A DNA stretch of 6,523 nucleotides. It comes from Paracoccaceae bacterium (GTDB lineage Bacteria > Pseudomonadota > Alphaproteobacteria > Rhodobacterales > Rhodobacteraceae). A program made the position numbers and the translations under genes. Location of the stretch: NCBI GenBank assembly GCA_002746395.1, contig NVXA01000009.1, forward strand, positions 44,659 through 51,181, in the 5' to 3' direction. The notes under the pieces were generated by a model. That model saw only the letters and a list, made by a program, of their open reading frames with translations, was not told where the DNA came from and did no database searches. Numbering within the stretch: the stretch's first letter is position 1; each line of letters starts with the position of its first letter. Below, piece by piece: positions 1 through 6,523 of the stretch.

Positions 1-779
1 CCACGATTAGAAACAGCGAACAGTAGAAACATCACCATGAACACCTCGCCCAACCGTCCGCTTTGCGAATTAATCACGCCGCCAACCGGAGAGATGCCGC
101 TAGTCGAAATGATCGACATCGCGTGGATCGAAGCCACATAGGCGCGATCCCCTGACAAAAACAACAGGACCATCAGTAAAAATGTAACGGCTACATATAT
201 GGGGGCAATTTTGATCGCGTTTTTTTCAATGCGCTCACCTGGGTCACTCGCCCCTAACGACCCCGTGCCACCATCCGAACCAAACACAGTCGAGCGGATT
301 TCGAAACCGCCAAGGTTCATGGGTTCCATCACGCTTAACGCAATAACCAGCACAAAAAAACCACCCATCCACGCCACAAGAGCGCGCCACAGGTGCAATG
401 TCTCGGCAATACTGAAAGGGTCGTTAATCAGCGTTGCACCGGTTGTTGTCAGGCTCGACAGCATCTCGAAATATCCTTGCATCGGACCGATTGACGGGAT
501 CAACGCTGTAAACGGCATAGCAAGAAAAACGGGTAATAATGTGTAAACAAGTAAGATCGTTATAAGATGCGAGCGCGCAGAAATACGCGGCATCCGGTTC
601 ATCAAAGCCAGCCCTAAAATGACTGATATGATGAGAATAAACAGCGAATAACTCAGGAAAACCTGCATCACAAGCAAATCCCCCAGCTTGGCGGCATGAA
701 CTGCAGGAACGATCATGCTTAGCGCACTGATTATCATTATCAACACGAACAGAGGATATTTTCGAAGATGCGCTATCAT
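1..779 (-). CDS. trkH: Trk system potassium uptake protein TrkH, N-terminal part (3' end outside the window)
   Basis: Membrane pore subunit of the Trk K+ uptake system, working with TrkA. The frame begins at ATG 779-777, sharing a base with the trkA TGA, and stays open to the window edge: 259 codons of an expected 480-510, so about half the protein. The product starts MIAHLRKYPLFVLIM and is strongly hydrophobic. Helices are visible at about 9-28, 41-60, 71-91, 130-150, 190-210 and 245 onward. The first pore loop is FEMLSSLTTTGATLI, with filter Gly114 in the TTTGA signature. The second is HAMSIISTSGISPVGG, with Gly228. After the first pore comes WMGGFFVLVIALSVM, corresponding to the family's WxGG helix but lacking the usual GGMGI. 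A loop rich in Gly/Ser (about 167-182) precedes the next helix. No strong ribosome binding site precedes the ATG, so translation probably relies on coupling to trkA. Identity as a Trk/Ktr/HKT-superfamily protein is clear; the TrkH name rests on the filter sequence plus the trkA neighbour. Confidence 0.93.
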   Translation of the reverse strand, partial: MIAHLRKYPLFVLIMIISALSMIVPAVHAAKLGDLLVMQVFLSYSLFILIISVILGLALMNRMPRISARSHLITILLVYTLLPVFLAMPFTALIPSIGPMQGYFEMLSSLTTTGATLINDPFSIAETLHLWRALVAWMGGFFVLVIALSVMEPMNLGGFEIRSTVFGSDGGTGSLGASDPGERIEKNAIKIAPIYVAVTFLLMVLLFLSGDRAYVASIHAMSIISTSGISPVGGVINSQSGRLGEVFMVMFLLFAVSNR

Positions 780-2155
780 CAGAAGAATTCGATGTTAACC
801 TGAAACAGCTTTTCAATCACGGGTATGTCGGACGTCAAGGCAAAGACAACAAGGACATCCCCCTCCTCTATCCGTGTGTCGCCGCGTGGCAGCAGGATTT
901 CGCCACGCTTGATGACGGCCCCGACCATCGCGCTTTCAGGCCAATCAATGTCACGAACCAGCTGGCCTGATAACGGCGAGGTCCCCATGACCTGCGCTTC
1001 GATCACCTCGGCCTCTGCATCCCCAACAGAATGGACTTTGCGCACACTCCCGTGTCGGATGTGGCGCAAGATAGACGAAACCGTGGTGGCGCGCGGATTT
1101 ATAAACGCATCAATCCCAAGCGGCACCATAAGCGACGTCAAGCTTGGGTCATTTATCAACGCAATCGTTAGCGGACACCCCAGTGCCTTGGCGCGGGCGC
1201 AAGAAAGCAGGTTGGTTTTATCATCATCCGTCACCGCCAACAGCGCATCGGTCTTAGCGATGTTTGCTTCTTCCAGCAAATCCATATCCAAACCATCACC
1301 GTGCAACACAACCGTTCTGTTCAGCGAATCCGCCGCAGTTTCAGCCTGCGCTCGGTTTTTCTCGATCACCTTGGTATGAACCCGCTGCGCCCCATTTTCC
1401 AACTTAGTGGCAACATAAAGGCCTACATTCCCGCCACCGACAATAATCGCACGGTTGGTATTAGGGTTCTTCTTGCCAAAAATTTCATAAGTGCGTGAAA
1501 CGTCTTCGGTCGCGGCCACCAGATAGGTTTGATCACCTGTAAAAAGTTGGTCATTCGGGTGCGGCACAAACAATTTACCGTCACGGCGAACCCCGACGAC
1601 GACGGCACGAAGGGTTGAAAATAGTTCAGATAACTGGCGCAGAGGCGTGTTAATAACCGCACAATCTTCGTCCAGTGTCAGCCCGATCAGTTGCACACGG
1701 TCATCAGCAAAACTTTCGGTATCAAACGCAGCGGGCGCAGCCAAACGGCGCAATGCGGCCTCCGCCACCTCGCGTTCTGGTGAAATAATCACATCAATTG
1801 GCAAATGTTCGCGGCGATATAAATCCGAATACTCCGAATTCAAATACGATTGAGACCGCAATCGCGCCACTTTACGCGGAATATCAAAAACCGAATGCGC
1901 CACCTGACAAATGACCATATTCACTTCGTCGGAAAAAGTAGCAGCTATGATCATATCGGCATCCCGCGCCCCTGCCCGCTCCAACACATCAGGATGCGAG
2001 GCAAACCCTGCAATGCCGCTAACGTCAAGCGCATCAGTAATACGCCGCACCAGTGACCCGTTGTTGTCGATCACAGTAACACTGTTGTTTTCCGTTGAAA
2101 GATGGCGCGCCAATTGCCAGCCGACCTGACCCGCACCGCATATAATGATCTTCAT
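779..2155 (-). CDS. trkA: Trk system potassium uptake protein TrkA
   Basis: Peripheral cytoplasmic subunit of the Trk K+ transporter. It binds NAD(H) or other nucleotides and gates the TrkH pore. At 458 aa it is the normal full length, with the four-part duplicated architecture: RCK_N1 (about 1-125) beginning MKIIICGAGQVGWQLA, a Rossmann GxGxxG fold with acidic Asp30 at the end of strand 2; RCK_C1 (about 143-227); RCK_N2 (about 235-352) with a second glycine loop GGGNVG (240-245) and Glu265 in the equivalent acidic position; and RCK_C2 (about 372-455). Both nucleotide sites look intact. The ATG follows GGGAAG at 5 nt, downstream of a putative promoter in the 76-bp gap after ntrX. The TGA stop shares a base with the trkH ATG (TGATG), as expected for a coupled TrkA/TrkH pair. 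The trkAH genes following ntrYX is a known alphaproteobacterial arrangement. I am confident of identity. Confidence 0.96.
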   Translation of the reverse strand: MKIIICGAGQVGWQLARHLSTENNSVTVIDNNGSLVRRITDALDVSGIAGFASHPDVLERAGARDADMIIAATFSDEVNMVICQVAHSVFDIPRKVARLRSQSYLNSEYSDLYRREHLPIDVIISPEREVAEAALRRLAAPAAFDTESFADDRVQLIGLTLDEDCAVINTPLRQLSELFSTLRAVVVGVRRDGKLFVPHPNDQLFTGDQTYLVAATEDVSRTYEIFGKKNPNTNRAIIVGGGNVGLYVATKLENGAQRVHTKVIEKNRAQAETAADSLNRTVVLHGDGLDMDLLEEANIAKTDALLAVTDDDKTNLLSCARAKALGCPLTIALINDPSLTSLMVPLGIDAFINPRATTVSSILRHIRHGSVRKVHSVGDAEAEVIEAQVMGTSPLSGQLVRDIDWPESAMVGAVIKRGEILLPRGDTRIEEGDVLVVFALTSDIPVIEKLFQVNIEFF

Positions 2156-2160
2156 CTAAG

Positions 2161-2166
2161 CTTCCC
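2161..2166 (-). promoter_or_regulatory. Ribosome binding site of trkA
   Basis: GGGAAG on the minus strand, ending 5 nt before the trkA ATG at 2155. It is an imperfect but purine-rich Shine-Dalgarno match at usual spacing and supports this start. Confidence 0.55.
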
Positions 2167-2185
2167 GCTCCGATTGTTGACGGTC

Positions 2186-2215
2186 ATTATGCGATGTTTA
2201 TCGAGGGGGGGTCAA
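2186..2215 (-). promoter_or_regulatory. Putative sigma70-type promoter of trkA-trkH
   Basis: In the ntrX-trkA gap the minus strand carries TTGACC (2215-2210), an 18-bp spacer containing a C run, then CATAAT (2191-2186). Each hexamer matches the TTGACA/TATAAT consensus at five of six positions. Transcription would begin near 2179, giving a leader of about 24 nt that contains the trkA ribosome binding site. Position, spacing and leader length all fit, but this is a pattern match only. No terminator is visible between ntrX and trkA, so read-through from ntrYX is also possible. Confidence 0.55.
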
Positions 2216-2231
2216 TCAAGATCACTACCAC

Positions 2232-3620
2232 TCAAATTTCCTCACCTTGCGCCATTTTCATCTTTGAACCTGTCGCCACATTCAACGATTTCAGCTTTCG
2301 GTGTAGTGCGGAACGCTCCATTCCCACAAACTGCGCCGTTTTCGAGATATTGCCGCCGAACCGGTCGATTTGGGAGACAAGATACTCCCGCTCGAACATT
2401 TCTCGGGCTTCGCGCAACGAGTAGCCCGCAAAACTGGCTCCAAGCGAGAGCTGCTCACCTCCGCTTTCCTCGGCCCCGCCAGGCAGCTCGGACACTTGGA
2501 TGGGGCCAGTTTCCGGGCCAAGAATAAGCACCCGCTCGATCGTATTTCGCAGTTGCCGGATGTTTCCAGGCCATGTCATCACTTCAAGGCGTGCCAGTGC
2601 TTCTTCAGACATCTCGCGGATTGGCAGGCCTTGGGATCCATTCAGATCTTTAATAAAGTATGAACAAAGTAGCGGAATATCCGCTCGGCGCGCTTCCAGT
2701 TCTGGTACTTCGATCGGCACAACATTGATACGGTGATATAACTCTTCGCGGAATTTGCCGTTCTTTATCTCGCCAAGCAGATCGCGGTTAGTAGCAGAAA
2801 TAACCCGCACATCAACGCGAACAACATCCTGCCCGCCAACGCGCTTGAAGTTCTGCTCAACCAGTACTCGCAAGATTTTGGATTGCGTGACATAGGGCAT
2901 GTCAGCCACTTCATCAAAGAACAGAATACCGCCGTGCGCGCGCTCAAATAACCCTGGTTCATGCCCACGTTCCGCAGATTCGCGCCCGAACAGGACTTCC
3001 TCCATCATATCCGGTTCTATCGACGCGGAATTTACGGTAATGAACGGCGCGTTTGCGCGCGGACCGCTGCAATGGATGAACCGGGCCGCAACTTCTTTGC
3101 CGGCACCGGCCGGCCCTGTCAGCATAACGCGCGAGTTAGCCTGGGCAACCTTTTCCAACTGCGTTTTCAAAGACTTGAAAGTAGCGCTCTCGCCTATCAT
3201 ATCAACTGAGGCGGAATTCCCCCCCCGCAGTGCCGAGTTCTCGGACCGAAGGCGTGACGCCTCTAATGCGCGCGAAATAACCACCATCAACTGGTCAATA
3301 TTGAACGGTTTTTCAATAAAATCATACGCACCCTGTTTAATCGCTGCGACTGCGATTTCGACATTTCCGTGGCCCGAAATTATTACCACTGGAATATCGG
3401 GGTTATCACGGTGGATAGACTTCAGAATATCGATTCCATCCAGCTTGCTGCCCTTCAGCCAAATATCCAGAATGACCAGCGCAGGTGGGTTAGCGTTAAT
3501 TTCGCTAAACGCGGAATCAGAATCCCATGCGATGCGGGTGCTGTGCCCCTCGTCTTCCAAAATATCAGCGACAAGTTCGCGGATGTCTTTTTCGTCATCG
3601 ACTACAAGTATATCACTCAT
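2232..3620 (-). CDS. ntrX: Response regulator NtrX (AAA+ type, GAFTGA loop absent)
   Basis: Cytoplasmic DNA-binding response regulator, partner of NtrY, 462 aa. The receiver domain (about 1-120) has the acidic pair Asp8/Asp9, phospho-acceptor Asp52 (VILDIWL), Ser82 and Lys104 in EKP. A linker (about 121-140) leads to the AAA+ domain (about 140-375): Walker A GPAGAGKE (169-176), Walker B GILFFDEV (231-238), sensor I ISATNRD, arginine-finger region FREELYHRINVVP, and sensor II WPGNIRQLRN (350-359). A Fis-type helix-turn-helix ends the protein (about 417-446; GGNISKTAQFVGMERSALHRKL). Where NtrC-type activators carry GAFTGA, after ELFGxE, this protein reads LFGRESAERGHEPGLFERA, so the sigma54-contact loop is missing. 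This is typical of alphaproteobacterial NtrX and implies sigma54-independent action as repressor or activator. The linker is encoded partly by eight consecutive G. The ATG overlaps the ntrY stop by 4 nt and has a good ribosome binding site. A 76-bp gap separates it from trkA. Confidence 0.96.
   Translation of the reverse strand: MSDILVVDDEKDIRELVADILEDEGHSTRIAWDSDSAFSEINANPPALVILDIWLKGSKLDGIDILKSIHRDNPDIPVVIISGHGNVEIAVAAIKQGAYDFIEKPFNIDQLMVVISRALEASRLRSENSALRGGNSASVDMIGESATFKSLKTQLEKVAQANSRVMLTGPAGAGKEVAARFIHCSGPRANAPFITVNSASIEPDMMEEVLFGRESAERGHEPGLFERAHGGILFFDEVADMPYVTQSKILRVLVEQNFKRVGGQDVVRVDVRVISATNRDLLGEIKNGKFREELYHRINVVPIEVPELEARRADIPLLCSYFIKDLNGSQGLPIREMSEEALARLEVMTWPGNIRQLRNTIERVLILGPETGPIQVSELPGGAEESGGEQLSLGASFAGYSLREAREMFEREYLVSQIDRFGGNISKTAQFVGMERSALHRKLKSLNVATGSKMKMAQGEEI
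3219..3226. repeat. Eight-G homopolymer inside ntrX
   Basis: A run of eight C on the plus strand (eight G in the coding strand) encodes Arg132-Gly133-Gly134 of the linker between the NtrX receiver and AAA+ domains. Loss or gain of one base would shift the frame before the ATPase domain. Confidence 0.6.
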
Positions 3621-5845
3621 GATCCATTCCTTTGGTCTTCGGTTATTATCGTAGGCAGCGTCATCTTAACTTCGGCACCCCGGTGTTTGTTGCCTTCAAA
3701 AAACGGGGCGTCCAGCAGTTCTAACTGCCCGTCATGTTCCTCGACAATCTTCCTGACAATCGATAGGCCGAGGCCAGTGCCGGAATCGCGGTGCGTCACA
3801 TAAGGTTCGAACAAGCGCGCACGTTGAGCTGGAAAACCGACACCGTTGTCTTGTATTTGAATCGTGATAGCACCTTCTTCTAGTGCCACAACAACCCGAA
3901 CTTGTCCTATAAATCCGTCCTCTGCCGCACTTTTGGCCGTCACCGCTTCGCGGGCGTTCTTCACAAGGTTGGTAAACGCTTGCGAAATCAAAGTTTCATC
4001 AAGCATCGCTTTTGGTACATCCTCTGGCGCGTCTAAAGTTACCGAAACATCCGGGTCCGCCTCATTTTGCAACAACACAACACCGCGGAGAATTTCAAGA
4101 ATATCCGCGGGGGCTTTTTCGGCTGCCGGCATGCGACCAAACTTTGAAAACTCATCAACTATGCGCCGTAAGTCATTGGTTTGACGAATAATAACATCTG
4201 CGTACTGTTGCAAGGATTCCTGTTCATCACCTACCATCGGGCCGAATTTTCGCCTGATGCGTTCAGCCGAAAGCTGGATTGGTGTTAACGGATTCTTAAT
4301 TTCATGCGCAATCCGACGTGCCACATCCCCCCACGCGGCCATCCGCTGAGCGGACACAAGGTCCGTGACATCGTCGAATGCAATTACATACCCTTCAACC
4401 ATCCCCTCTGAGGATCGCCGCGCCGCAATTCTTACCAAAAGGTTTTCATTAACACCTGAGCGAATAACCTCGACCTCGCCCTGCGCAGTTTGGCGTGTAC
4501 TGTTTAACAGTTTGTTAAACAAACCCGCGAACTCCGGTGCAGCCGCAACAATCCCCTGCCCTAAGGCCATGTCTGCTTCCAGACCCAACATATGTTCGGC
4601 AGCAGTGTTCATAAACTCGATCTGACCGTCACCATCAAGGCCGATCACCCCCGCCGTCACGCCAGATAGAACGGAATCAAACAACCGACGACTCTTTTCG
4701 GTTTCTTCATTAACAGCCATTAACGCATCGCGTTGCCCCTTAACCTGCTGCGTCATACGATTAAACGCACGGCCAAGGATTGCGATTTCATCGTCGCCTT
4801 CCTCCTCAATCACCCGCACGTCCAGATCGCCGGCCCCCACACGCTCAGCAGCCCCAGCCAAGCGACCCACGGGGCGCGACAGGCGTTCAGCAAACCACAT
4901 ACCAAACCAGACGGCAGCGAGGATAACGATCAACGCAAAGCCAAGATAAATAAGGGCAAACTCAAACAGCAACCGCCCACGCTCGTTCTCAAGCTGGTTA
5001 TAAAGCGATACGGTTTCTTGGGTGTCATCCAGCAGCAGCAAAATCTCGCCGTCAACGTCGCGGGTTACGTACAGCAAACGGTCCGCATAAGCCGAAAGCC
5101 CGATCAGCGCCCGGAATTCGGAGTTATCCCAATCCTCGATAATCACTGCTTCACCGTTCAACGCCCGTTCAATCTCTTCGGCGCTCGGCTGTTCGTAATC
5201 AAATAAGTACGACCGTTCGCCGCGCGCAATCAGGCCACCATCAATATCAATAACGTAAGCCTCTGACAAAGTGCGCTGCATCTGGACCTGCCCACGGTTT
5301 AGATATTCCCTCAAGTCACCAACGGTTAATAATTTCAAGCGTCGTTTTTGAGCATCAAGATAATTGGCCAGCAATTCCGCATCCGATTCAATACTTTTCC
5401 GATGTTCAGCCTCATAAGCCTGCGCCGCCGTTAGGGAGTTGTTAACAACCAAGCGAACCCGATCCGAAAACCACCCCTCAAGCCCGAAATTCAGGGTAAC
5501 AGCCGCAAAAACAGCCACCAAAACGGTGGGAATCAAGGCCGTCAGGGTGAAAACTCCGGTCAGCCTAAGGTGTAGTTTTGAGCCGGCTGAACGTCGTCTG
5601 CGCGCCGAAATAATTTGGACAACTTGGCGAGAAACCAATGCGGCAATAACCAGCGTATAGACCAAATCCGCCAACACTATATATCGTAACAGCTGCGGAT
5701 CACCCGGCCGATCAAACGCGCCGAATAACACGAAAGTCGCAACAACAAGGATCGGTCCAAGGATTATGAGTGCCAAGGTCGTTGCATTACGAACCGCACG
5801 GCTGCTACTGACCCTGTCGAGCCTTATAAAACCGGATCTGAGCAT
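3617..5845 (-). CDS. ntrY: Membrane sensor histidine kinase NtrY
   Basis: Sensor kinase that senses an as yet unsettled signal (nitrogen or redox state in studied relatives) and phosphorylates NtrX. From the ATG at 5845 it is 742 aa, the usual NtrY size. In order: a basic cytoplasmic N-terminus; two membrane helices (about 22-42 and 53-73); a cytoplasmic loop with RRRR; a third helix (about 97-118); a periplasmic sensor region of about 175 residues; a fourth helix (about 294-316); a HAMP domain (about 317-370); a PAS domain (about 382-496); a HisKA domain with phospho-acceptor His514 in RRIAHEIKNPLTP; and an HATPase domain with N-box Asn630 (TNLVKNAREAV), G1 DNGVGF (666-671) and G2 GTGLGLS (689-695). 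All catalytic motifs are intact. The start is uncertain: a TTG at 5857 adds four residues, an in-frame TAG at 5885-5887 bars anything longer, and neither start has a good ribosome binding site. I chose ATG by codon preference. The TGA stop overlaps the ntrX ATG (ATGA), so the pair is probably translationally coupled. Confidence 0.95.
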   Translation of the reverse strand: MLRSGFIRLDRVSSSRAVRNATTLALIILGPILVVATFVLFGAFDRPGDPQLLRYIVLADLVYTLVIAALVSRQVVQIISARRRRSAGSKLHLRLTGVFTLTALIPTVLVAVFAAVTLNFGLEGWFSDRVRLVVNNSLTAAQAYEAEHRKSIESDAELLANYLDAQKRRLKLLTVGDLREYLNRGQVQMQRTLSEAYVIDIDGGLIARGERSYLFDYEQPSAEEIERALNGEAVIIEDWDNSEFRALIGLSAYADRLLYVTRDVDGEILLLLDDTQETVSLYNQLENERGRLLFEFALIYLGFALIVILAAVWFGMWFAERLSRPVGRLAGAAERVGAGDLDVRVIEEEGDDEIAILGRAFNRMTQQVKGQRDALMAVNEETEKSRRLFDSVLSGVTAGVIGLDGDGQIEFMNTAAEHMLGLEADMALGQGIVAAAPEFAGLFNKLLNSTRQTAQGEVEVIRSGVNENLLVRIAARRSSEGMVEGYVIAFDDVTDLVSAQRMAAWGDVARRIAHEIKNPLTPIQLSAERIRRKFGPMVGDEQESLQQYADVIIRQTNDLRRIVDEFSKFGRMPAAEKAPADILEILRGVVLLQNEADPDVSVTLDAPEDVPKAMLDETLISQAFTNLVKNAREAVTAKSAAEDGFIGQVRVVVALEEGAITIQIQDNGVGFPAQRARLFEPYVTHRDSGTGLGLSIVRKIVEEHDGQLELLDAPFFEGNKHRGAEVKMTLPTIITEDQRNGS
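3627..3633 (-). promoter_or_regulatory. Ribosome binding site of ntrX
   Basis: AAAGGAA on the minus strand, with AGGA ending 7 nt before the ntrX ATG at 3620. It lies inside the last codons of ntrY. It supports this ATG and suggests that ntrX can bind ribosomes independently as well as through coupling to the ntrY stop. Confidence 0.7.
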
Positions 5846-5901
5846 ACTGTGTTGCAAGAGGGATACAGATTCTGTTGTTTGCCACTAATTCTGTGACAAG
5901 T
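5846..5901 (-). other. ntrC-ntrY intergenic leader
   Basis: A gap of 56 bp (44 bp if ntrY begins at the TTG). There is no hairpin followed by a T run, so no intrinsic terminator is visible and ntrC-ntrY read-through is likely. No Shine-Dalgarno-like purine run precedes either possible ntrY start. On the minus strand the heptamer ACAGAAT occurs twice, 19 bp apart, and the second copy is part of the palindrome listed separately. A weak promoter-like pair (TTGTCA at 5894-5899, then CAGAAT after 19 bp) exists but is poorly spaced. Confidence 0.5.
5865..5875. repeat. Short perfect palindrome in the ntrY leader
   Basis: ACAGA-T-TCTGT on the plus strand: 5-bp arms with a single-base centre, about 20 bp before the ATG start of ntrY. 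It could be a half-site operator or chance. It is too short to form a stable hairpin, and no known regulator site is recognised. Confidence 0.3.
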
Positions 5902-6523
5902 TTACATCATTTTCTTGCCGCGTGTCACCTGAATGTCGAGCGCTGCTATCTTTTTCCGTAGCGTATTTCGGTTAATCCCCAACAATTCAGCGGTTTTTAG
6001 CTGATTTCCGCGAGTTGCAGCCAAAGACAGCGCAATAAGCGGCAGCTCAACTTCTTTAAGGATACGGTCATAAAGACCCGCAGGCGGCAGTTCATCGCCG
6101 TGCAGATCAAAATACCGTTTCAAATGATTCTCGATAGAGTTCGAGAGGCTTTCCGACCCACCTCTGTGTGGCACAACCGCCGAGCTTGGGCGCGCGGCGA
6201 TTTCTTGCGAAACAATCTTGGCACTGATCGTGTCATCGGGGCAAAGCACGGCGAGGCGACGGATAAGGTTTTCCAACTCTCGCACGTTTCCGGTCCACGG
6301 TTGCACTTTCAAAATCTCGATGGCATCTTGAGAAATCACTTTGTTCGGCAACCCCTCGCTTTCCGCTTGCAGCAAGAAATGACGGGTAAGATCTGCAATA
6401 TCCTCAATGCGTTCGCGCAAAGACGGCAGGCGAATGGGAACAACGTTTAGGCGGTAAAACAGATCTTCGCGAAATTTCCCCTCGTTAATCAAAGCCCGCA
6501 AATCCTGATGCGTTGCGGCAATA
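5902..6523 (-). CDS. ntrC: Nitrogen regulation response regulator NtrC, C-terminal part (5' end outside the window)
   Basis: The last 206 codons of NtrC, the DNA-binding response regulator normally phosphorylated by NtrB to control nitrogen-assimilation genes. The frame is open to the window edge; the first whole codon is at 6522-6520 and the stop is TAA. Visible parts are the AAA+ sensor I end (IAATHQDLRALI), the arginine-finger region (GKFREDLFYRLNVVPIRLP), the sensor II segment (WTGNVRELENLIRRL) and a C-terminal Fis-type helix-turn-helix (about residues 170-198 of the fragment; NQLKTAELLGINRNTLRKKI). The receiver domain, Walker motifs and GAFTGA loop would lie upstream and cannot be judged here. 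Family knowledge: Rhodobacter capsulatus NtrC lacks GAFTGA and works with sigma70, so that state should be checked in this organism. A TTG at 6501 is an internal codon, not a start. The ntrY gene follows after about 50 bp, the usual alphaproteobacterial order. The call is secure from the motifs and the neighbours; an NtrC-like paralogue is the only real alternative. Confidence 0.93.
   Translation of the reverse strand, partial: IAATHQDLRALINEGKFREDLFYRLNVVPIRLPSLRERIEDIADLTRHFLLQAESEGLPNKVISQDAIEILKVQPWTGNVRELENLIRRLAVLCPDDTISAKIVSQEIAARPSSAVVPHRGGSESLSNSIENHLKRYFDLHGDELPPAGLYDRILKEVELPLIALSLAATRGNQLKTAELLGINRNTLRKKIAALDIQVTRGKKMM

Noticed and set aside
424..816. Minus-strand reading frame of 130 codons covering the trkA end and trkH start
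   Set aside because: It is out of frame with trkH, whose frame over the same bases encodes a clear membrane protein with the TTTGA pore signature. Its Cys/Ser-rich product resembles no family I know.
825..1379. Plus-strand reading frame of 184 codons antisense to trkA
   Set aside because: Low-complexity Ser/Thr/Arg composition, no domain, and it lies entirely opposite the second half of TrkA.
2899..3654. Plus-strand reading frame of 251 codons antisense to ntrX
   Set aside because: Its Ser/Arg/Pro-rich composition is that of a shadow frame opposite a coding gene; it has no recognisable domain, and the opposite strand is unmistakably NtrX.
4733..5206. Plus-strand reading frame of 157 codons antisense to ntrY
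   Set aside because: It lies opposite the HAMP and sensor regions of NtrY and shows no family signature, so it is a shadow frame.
5874..5899. Possible ntrY promoter (TTGTCA, then CAGAAT)
   Set aside because: The spacer is 19 bp and the -10 match is only four of six, so it is too weak to call as a promoter; read-through from ntrC is the simpler view.
6499..6501. TTG as a start codon for the NtrC fragment
   Set aside because: The frame continues upstream to the window edge with the conserved IAATHQD sequence of the AAA+ sensor I region, so this is an internal leucine codon.

Overview
This window is a conserved nitrogen-regulation and potassium-uptake cluster from an alphaproteobacterium, most likely a Rhodobacteraceae/Roseobacter-type organism. 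The basis is the gene order ntrC-ntrY-ntrX-trkA-trkH together with the protein motifs. Base composition looks moderate for that group, but I did not compute it. Every gene reads on the minus strand, so transcription runs from high to low coordinates. I found no RNA genes, mobile elements, CRISPR arrays or plus-strand genes.

In transcription order: 6523-5902 is the C-terminal 206 residues of NtrC, whose start lies outside the window. A gap of about 50 bp follows, with a small palindrome and no clear ribosome binding site. Then 5845 (or TTG 5857)-3617 encodes the membrane sensor kinase NtrY. It overlaps by 4 nt with the response regulator gene ntrX (3620-2232). A 76-bp gap follows that contains a good sigma70-like promoter and a ribosome binding site. 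After it come trkA (2155-779) and, overlapping its stop codon by one base, trkH (779 to beyond position 1, C-terminus missing). The trkH frame is fully open to the window edge and encodes a recognisable K+ translocation subunit with two pore loops.

Functionally, NtrC (normally partnered by NtrB, presumably just upstream) and NtrY/NtrX are two related two-component systems that control nitrogen metabolism and, in several alphaproteobacteria, respiration and envelope functions. TrkA and TrkH form a K+ uptake system: TrkH is the membrane pore and TrkA the nucleotide-binding cytoplasmic gating ring. The two cognate pairs are each joined by a start/stop overlap, which suggests coupled translation within each pair. 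The putative promoter before trkA suggests that K+ uptake can also be expressed separately from the regulators.

This is mostly an ordinary, well-conserved region, and I do not see a new biological system in it. The points most worth a second look are the loss of the sigma54-contact GAFTGA loop in NtrX, the internal promoter before trkA, the uncertain start and leader of ntrY, and an eight-G run in the NtrX linker.
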